Origin: Coprinopsis marcescibilis | Taxonomy: Eukaryota > Basidiomycota > Agaricomycetes > Agaricales > Psathyrellaceae | Direction of reading: 5' to 3' | DNA: 64,000 bases | Assembly (NCBI GenBank): GCA_004369085.1 | Contig: ML210217.1 | Coordinates: 1 to 64,000, forward strand | Part shown: positions 57,763 through 64,000 of the stretch, piece by piece | Layout: each line of letters starts with the position of its first letter | Position numbering within the stretch: the first letter of the stretch is position 1 | The notes under the pieces: model-generated | The model's database searches: none | Seen by the model: the letters and a program-made list of their open reading frames with translations, nothing else | What the model was told of the DNA's origin: nothing | Position numbers and translations under genes: made by a program

Positions 57763-58376
57763 TCAGATTCTGATGTTCTGCGAGCCTAGGTTGGCAATGG
57801 TGGAGACTGTCAGCTTAGTATGAGTCTCATATAACTACACTCTGACATGTGTAACGCATTCTCACCGCGTAGCGCTTGCAGTTCATTAACATTAACGGTG
57901 AAGTCTAAACCTTGTTTGTCTTGGTTCTTCTTGACATCCGTGTATTTCACGAATTCAAGAAGTTTTGATGCAATGCCACTCCAATGTGCTCCATTTGTAT
58001 TTCCTGAGTAAGACCTTTGTCTTGAAGAATACATCTGGGTAAGCCCGTCGGCCTTAAGAACTATCTGTCCTATCCTGCTGACCACCTCTACCCAAGTGGA
58101 ATAGCACAATCAGTCAGCGTGACTAAAACTAAGAAGAGTCTTTCTATACACTATATGTCCTTCCCCACATAAGGGACAAGCACAACAACAGCATGATGAC
58201 CTTGTGTTCCTTAAGTATAACAACCAGTATCGGCCTTTTACATCACAAGCCACTGGTTCACCGTACTGCTTCTTCAGGCTTCGGGCCTGGATCTTTATCG
58301 TTCGTATTGCGGCACCTGGCGACACAGCTCGAATCTTGGAATCCCGTTCTGATTTACTTCGCTCTGGTAGCGCCAT
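57763..58376 (-). CDS. Small hypothetical protein (143 aa), weak
   Basis: Three exons can be joined in frame: 58376-58201, 58077-57866, 57806-57763, giving 143 residues starting MALPERSKSERDSKIR. Recurrent features are a Lys/Arg-rich N-terminus, GRYWLLYLRNT and GAHWSGIASKLLEFVKYTD. The second donor (gtgaga) is good; the first (gtcatc) is weak. No family, signal peptide or membrane segment was recognised. It could be a spurious join. Confidence 0.35.
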
Positions 58377-60247
58377 AAGAGTAAACCGACAACTCCTGGT
58401 AGTTGGACTACTTTCACTGTCGCGGTTCAGCATTCCAGCGAATTATGAGGCCCGTTGCAATCCCGGAGACATCGATTGTTCACACATCACATATCCTGGC
58501 CTCCATGATGCTCTGATCAATAGCTGCCCTCGGGTCAGTCTGTGTAGCGAGACACTCTGGAGGCTGGCCATGTCTACAAGCTGGCCGCGAATGATGCGCT
58601 GTACGGTGGTGAGTTGTAGGGTTCTATAATAACGTAAATTGGCTGGGAACCTAGTAGGTATGTCAAACTCTCTCCTAATCTCAAGGACTTCAGGGCGACT
58701 GAATAGTGTATACTATTTTAGCCATGTTCGGCGCTGCTCCTTCGGGATGGGGCTTATCTTCTTTGGATCCTTGGAATCTCGCGTTTCTACACGAGGAGAT
58801 TAAGAATCCCTTCACATCAATCTGGCTGGTCGGGCTATCTCTGCCACTGAGAGCTAGACAGGCGAGTTGGAATGCGACGAAGCACATGTCGTCAGGAGGT
58901 CCTAGAGCCGTTGCACACAGCACAGTATTCCTTTCTGGTTTCTCTTTCAGGATACGGTATGACGCCTCATGGTGGCATGTATCCTTGATGTATCCCCTCG
59001 AACTCTTTGTTTCATGTGTTCAAATTCGGCTCCGCTTTCCCGACTGGCTATGTGGTAAATGAGCTCACGATTGGCCCAACGTAGGAGGCCTTTGGCTGTG
59101 TAGGCTGTAGGCTGTGGCCCCTTGGAAACGAGCTCGAGTGTAGGCAAGTATCAATGCTTGATTGTAACAGCTCACTAACATACCTAGTGTATCTTTCAGA
59201 ACGTCAGACCGCAATCACACACCTGAACCTCAAACTCTCTGCCTGGTATTTTCATCAATGTAATGTCTCCCAACTCCCAAGCCGAGTAAGGACCTAAATA
59301 TAGTATTCGCACCCAGCTGCAGCCCAGCTGCCAAGACGCCTCGCGATCAATTGATGCAAACTGTGACAAAGGTGCCAGCAAGTCAGCAACGCAAACTCTC
59401 TTTCAAGAGTCCCAACACCTGGTCTTCGAACTATAAGCGTAGAGCTGGCAGAGCCACGTTCCAAAGCCAATACCCGTGGTTATAGGAGAAGGCCAGGGTT
59501 TTCGTTGACGTCAACTCCATCTATCTACCGCAGAGGACACATTCTAAAGATTACAATCACGGTTGCTCGAGATGCCTTTACGGTGTCAACTCTATTTCTG
59601 TCAACGCTTTTCACTCAATTCATCACGGCAGATGAGCAAACCCCCTTTGTAGGTATTTTCCATTTGTGTTGTGCGCTAAATTTAGGCTGAATCACAGATC
59701 CGCCAGCGAAAACGGGCGATTATGCTCGCCGCGACCTTATGGTGCTCTTGATCGACCCTAAGAGCGTGGACTGGTAGCGATCACCTCAAGGCTCAAAAAT
59801 CGGTCTTTTCAGTACACAATAGCCTACCCATTGTGGATAATGGATAATGCCAGCCATACAGTTCATCCGTGAAGCCCGCTATTCGCGAAAGCGCCGACAC
59901 GCTGTTCATCTGGCACGGTAAATGATGCTCCAACGATGGGCAGCCGAATATTATTGGAATGCATACGCCTTTAACTCCCGATGCTCCGAGATCATAGGTA
60001 AGGGTGCGACTTCCTTTCGCTAAAGAGCTTAAATAATGTAACCCCGTCAGACTTTCGAAGCCCAGTTTCTTTCGCCCCTCACTCTAGTCTCTCTCCCCAA
60101 GCCTTCGGGTAGTCAGACGTGAAGGTCCAGTCTTGGTCGATTAACCCTGGTTCATTGCTTAGGTAGGTACTCGATTCGTGCCGCGGATTCTGAACGCTGC
60201 TTTAACAATCGCCCTACCCTGTTGCAGGCAAAGCGCGTGTTGGACAA
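58377..60247. other. Intergenic, nothing recognised
   Basis: Frames such as 58706-59062 and 58690-58923 are antisense to each other and lack a family pattern. The final part is the promoter side of the MFS gene. Confidence 0.45.
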
Positions 60248-62308
60248 ATGTCGTTCCAAGAACTCGGGAGTGGCAAGACTAGTGGAGAGTCTTCCCAAGT
60301 CAACTTTCTCTCGGAGAAGAAAGCGATCGCGACTGTTCTATCGGCAGACTCTGTAGAGTCGGGGCCTACATTCGATGCTCGGCGTACGGGGCAACTCCTT
60401 CGCAAAATGGATTGGAACATCGTCCCATTCCTCTCGCTCCTATATCTGTGAGTAACGCCCTTGAGATCCCTCCGCCTTCGCACTAACCTATGCGTAGACT
60501 ATCTTTCCTTGATCGAACAAACATCGGAAACGCCCGTCTCGACACTCTCGAGAATGACTTGGGGATGCAAGGTCTTGATTACAACGTACGTCTCTGTGAA
60601 ATTACCCGTAATCTTAATCTGACCCAGCACGCAATCATTTAGGTCGCACTTGCCGTCTTCTTCCCGTGGTACGTTGCGGCGGAGATCCCGAGCAACATCA
60701 TGATGAAGCGAACAAGCCCATCTCTATGGCTGGCAATTATCATGTTCGGTTGGGGGCTCTGTACGTTCATCTCCTCTCTCCAAATGAGTATCTTATTAAT
60801 GCAGTCGCAACCTTGGCTCTGTTTTAGGTATGACTCTAATGGGACTAGTCAAGAACTACACCGGGTTGCTGATCGCCCGAATGGCGTTGGGTCTCTGCGA
60901 AGGTGGTCTCTTCCCGGGAGTCACCTGGTACATCACTCTGTGGTACAGACGGCACGAATGTGGCCTCCGCATGGCCATCTTCTTCTCTGCCGCCACCCTC
61001 GCCGGTGCTTTCGGTGGTTTACTCGCTCGCGGTATTACCGAGATGCGAGGCTTGGGAGGCTTGCGCGGTTGGGCATGGATTTTCATTCTTGAGGGTATCC
61101 TCACTATCTTCGTCGCAGGTATTGCGAAATGGGTCATCCATGACAGTCCTGAAACGTAAGTCTTGCTTTAGGGAGATTCGTCCCATCTGATAGACTGTTG
61201 ACTGAAGTACTAATTTTAAATTGCTAGTGCGACTTTCTTGACTGAGGAAGAGAGGACCGAAGTCAAGTCGAGGCTGAAACAAGATCGCACGTCGTTGGCG
61301 GATGAGTACGCCTCACAATACCTATGGGACGCTCTCAAAGACTGGAAGATCTACGTTCACATGCTCATCACTATCGGTATGAAAAGTATCTCTTCGTCGC
61401 TTTAATGACTAACCTCTTCGGGCGATCTTCGTAATAGGTATCTACACGCCACTTTACTCCATCTCTCTTTTCCTTCCCACCATCGTAAAAGCAATGGGTT
61501 ACACCAACGAGAAGTCGCAGTTGATGAGTGTGCCACCATATGTCGCGGGTTGCATCGCAACCATCGCAGGAGGCTGGGCAGCAGATCGCGCTAAGCAGCG
61601 CGGACTGTTCATGATTGGATTCTGCTTCACCGCTATCATCGGGTTTGTCATGTTGATCTCAACCGACCTTCCTGGTGTGCAGTACGTCGGAACTTTCTTG
61701 ACTGTTTGTGGGTGAGTAACGTTCCACACACACTAGCTACCCTCATCATGATTCATGATCAAGGAGACATGATCGTGATAATCGACTGGAGCGTGTGCTT
61801 ACTATACCCTTCATTCTAGAATTTATCCCAACGTCCCGATGGGTGTCGCTTGGAACGGAAACAACATTGGCGGATCTACCAAGCGAGCTGTTGGCATCGC
61901 CATGCACGTCGGTACGTGATGCTCTTAGCTGTCAATCTAGCGCTTTGCTATAGCCGTATACGAATTGCTAACGTCCATCTGATAGGCTTCGGTAACCTCG
62001 GAGGCGTCATCGCAGGTTTCGCGTATCGATCTGCCGAAGGTCCACGTTACTTTGCGGGTCACGGTCTCCTGATCGCTACCACAACTATGAGCATGTTCTT
62101 GTCTTTGTTCATGCACCTGTATCTCCGGAAGGAGAATGAAAGGCGGGATGCTATCTGGAGAGAACAGAACCTCACCATAGACAGCTACACGGAAGATATG
62201 AAGACTGCGGAGAGAGAAAAGGGCGACAATGCATCTGTACGTCCTTGTTGTGCTACTATTAATGCTTTTCTCATGTTCTTTATTCAGTTCTTCCGATACA
62301 CGCTCTGA
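60248..62308 (+). CDS. MFS transporter, allantoate permease (ACS) family (506 aa)
   Basis: Nine exons: 60248-60447, 60498-60585, 60643-60760, 60828-61155, 61228-61376, 61438-61711, 61820-61911, 61986-62236, 62288-62308. Typical anion:cation symporter (Dal5/Tna1-like) motifs: LSFLDRTNIGNARLD after helix 1, PWYVAAEIPSNIMMK, GLLIARMALGLCEGGLFPGVTWYITLWYRR (the MFS motif with RxALGxxEGG), RGWAWIFILEGI, and PYVAGCIATIAGGWAADRAKQRG in the second half. Twelve helices are expected; a basic/acidic linker (TEEERTEVKSRLKQDR) separates the halves. These plasma-membrane carriers take up small organic anions or vitamins such as allantoate, nicotinate or pantothenate; substrate not predictable. The last exon adds only FFRYTL. 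Confidence 0.9.
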
Positions 62309-63893
62309 TTTTGCCACTACATCGTTACTCTTGGACGTCTTGCATATGTATGGACGTTAATTTACAGACTTAGGGCCTTTACATACCCATGCACACATTC
62401 ATTTCACGTTTATGTATGATAGAAAGGGATACCTAAAATAACATTTATAGCATCTGGTACCCTTATTTTGGGCTGAAGCTACGCTCATCATGGGTGGAAA
62501 TCGAGTTTGCATACTGTATTGCTATAAACTCAGTAAGACTTAGAAATCTACTTCAGACAATCTGTGTAGAATCTCCCATTGATGAGGTTGTGAGGCAACG
62601 AAGTGCGTAGGCACATACAAGAAAATAGGTCGCGTGCCAGTGAACCCGAAAGCGAGACATGAACGGTAAGTGCGATTGATGAGTTCCTGGCCGAAGGGCA
62701 CCAGGAAACTACTAGTACAAAGTATGTATCTAATCTATATATACTCGTAACCGATACATTCCAAAGCTCCGCCCATAAACTGTACAATTTTGGAGCAATG
62801 TGGAAGGTGCAACTGGGATACGGAATATGCGCGCGTCGGCGCGGGTGATCGATCGAAGTAGGGGAATACGGCTTGAGTGCGCTGAGCCAAGTCGGGTTCT
62901 CCACAAGGTAAACTAGTTAAACATGCTTGCTGTTCCTGAAACCTAGATACGGAGAGGCTCTTAGGCCGTATGCCCCTTGTCATGACATAGGAAACCAGGT
63001 AGGCTGTCTGACTATTCGAGGGGGGTCAGGCTGTCCATATTGGGGAAGTCACCTCCGAACGTCGTACTGCCGGTGTCGTTGCGGTGTGGCCTCCTTGGAG
63101 AATTCACCGCCATCGTTCTTTTCTTTGCTCGAGATGCTCATACGTCTGATTAATCACGAACTCGAACTCTCGATGGACTTTGTCTAGTTCTCCAGAGACA
63201 TTCTTCTGATTGATTTAAGCGCTCGTCCCGACCTGGTGGTCTGATTTGTTGATATGTCGTTGGAGCATCTTACATTCATTGGACTTTTTCCAGAAGGACA
63301 GCTATTGACAGTGCTTCTCACCGCTGATGACGTTGGGCTCTGGAGAAGGCGTGGACTCCATGACAGCGCTGGGGATAAGGTATGCTAAAACCCAATACAG
63401 ACGCCTGGGTGTGGATTTCATGGTTTAAACCCCGACCTCATGGGGATCACCTTCTTTCGAAGGCGCTCGTCCAAGCTTTGTAGAACACAGACTTCGCGCT
63501 TCCATGTAGATTGATGTGGATTACGGTCCTAATTATACCCTTGGATTCTCTTAATCTCCGTTCAAATTAATTGTGTTATTAGTGTATCGTCAATTCTCAG
63601 TTCGCGCAGGCCTGGCTCTGGTAGGGCAAGCTTTGATGTACTTAATGGTTACGGATCTAGATTCTCTGTTGAGAACAGTGTTCCCCTCTGGAAATGGGTA
63701 GCCAACTAACAGGAGCCACTCATCGGTGTCAGATTTTGATCTTGATCCATTACAGATCTCTCGTTTCCCATCTCTTATGACGCCATTGACCGGCACGGAT
63801 TACTATTTTCTATGCTTAAAAGGGTACCTAAGGGTCGTTTGCAATGAAAAGCAGAAGCTGGTCTAAGCCTCCCCGCCGTTGCCCGTGCTCAAG
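62309..63893. other. Intergenic, nothing recognised
   Basis: Minus-strand frames at 62548-62983 are short and unsupported. Confidence 0.45.
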
Positions 63894-64000
63894 ATGAGTT
63901 CCTTCGCCACTATGATTGAGACCCTTCGACGGGTTGCGTACCATAACAAAGTGTTCAATGTGCGTTGGTTTTCTATTGCCTAGATGCGCGTCTCATTAGA
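63894..64000 (+). CDS. DUF6533-like protein, copy 5, truncated by the window edge
   Basis: Exon 1 (63894-63959) reads MSSFATMIETLRRVAYHNKV and ends in FN before a gtgcgt donor, almost the same as exon 1 of copy 3 (MSSVAAMIETLRRVAHHRQV, FN). The remainder, including the expected 10-nt exon, lies beyond the window. It is on the opposite strand to copies 1-4. Confidence 0.6.

Noticed and set aside
1..64000. Transposons, CRISPR arrays, prophage and long terminal repeats
   Set aside because: No reverse transcriptase, transposase or integrase motif and no spaced direct repeats were seen; repeats are limited to short tandem units and gene duplications.

Overview
This is nuclear DNA of a filamentous basidiomycete, most likely a mushroom-forming Agaricomycete. 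The genes carry many short GT-AG introns (about 45-90 nt), often lie close to a TATA box, and belong to families typical of that group: a Coprinopsis-type galectin, DUF6533-like membrane proteins, F-box proteins, a secreted tyrosinase, WrbA-type quinone reductases and a fungal TRM44. I saw no rRNA, CRISPR array, prophage or intact transposon. All gene models were spliced by eye, by matching paralogues, reading frames and splice signals.

Left part (2.1-12.8 kb): seven plus-strand genes of one family. Three encode a single module of exactly 107 residues (2128, 9148, 10071). Three encode that module followed by a second domain of roughly 170 residues resembling the actinoporin / fungal fruit-body lectin (cytolysin/lectin) fold (3319, 5002, 6783). 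The last (10877-12766) seems to be the two-module form joined to a further N-terminal region. All seven share a 7-nt exon at the same place. This array is the most unusual region of the window.

Middle (12.9-42.5 kb): mostly single-copy genes. In order: TRM44 (-), an unclassified 261-residue Agaricomycete family (+), two WrbA-like quinone reductases (+), an SDR (+) meeting a tyrosinase (-) tail to tail, an HpcH/HpaI aldolase (-), a galectin (-), two F-box genes (+), a secreted aldose 1-epimerase (-), a 54-residue secreted peptide ending in a Cys-x6-Cys loop (+), a single-pass membrane protein (+), PEX13 (-) and a four-TM protein (+).

Right part (42.6-64 kb): four minus-strand DUF6533-like genes at 42.6, 47.1, 49.6 and 52.3 kb, with a third F-box gene between the first two. 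A fifth copy starts on the plus strand at the very right edge. The four complete copies all contain a 10-nt exon followed by a 20-nt exon. Between them and the edge lie a prenylatable UBL3-like ubiquitin-fold protein (-), a small hypothetical gene (-) and an allantoate-permease-type MFS transporter (+).

The genes do not form one pathway. The cytolysin/lectin-like array and the galectin would fit a set of defence or recognition proteins; the F-box and DUF6533 genes look like expanding accessory families around conserved housekeeping genes.
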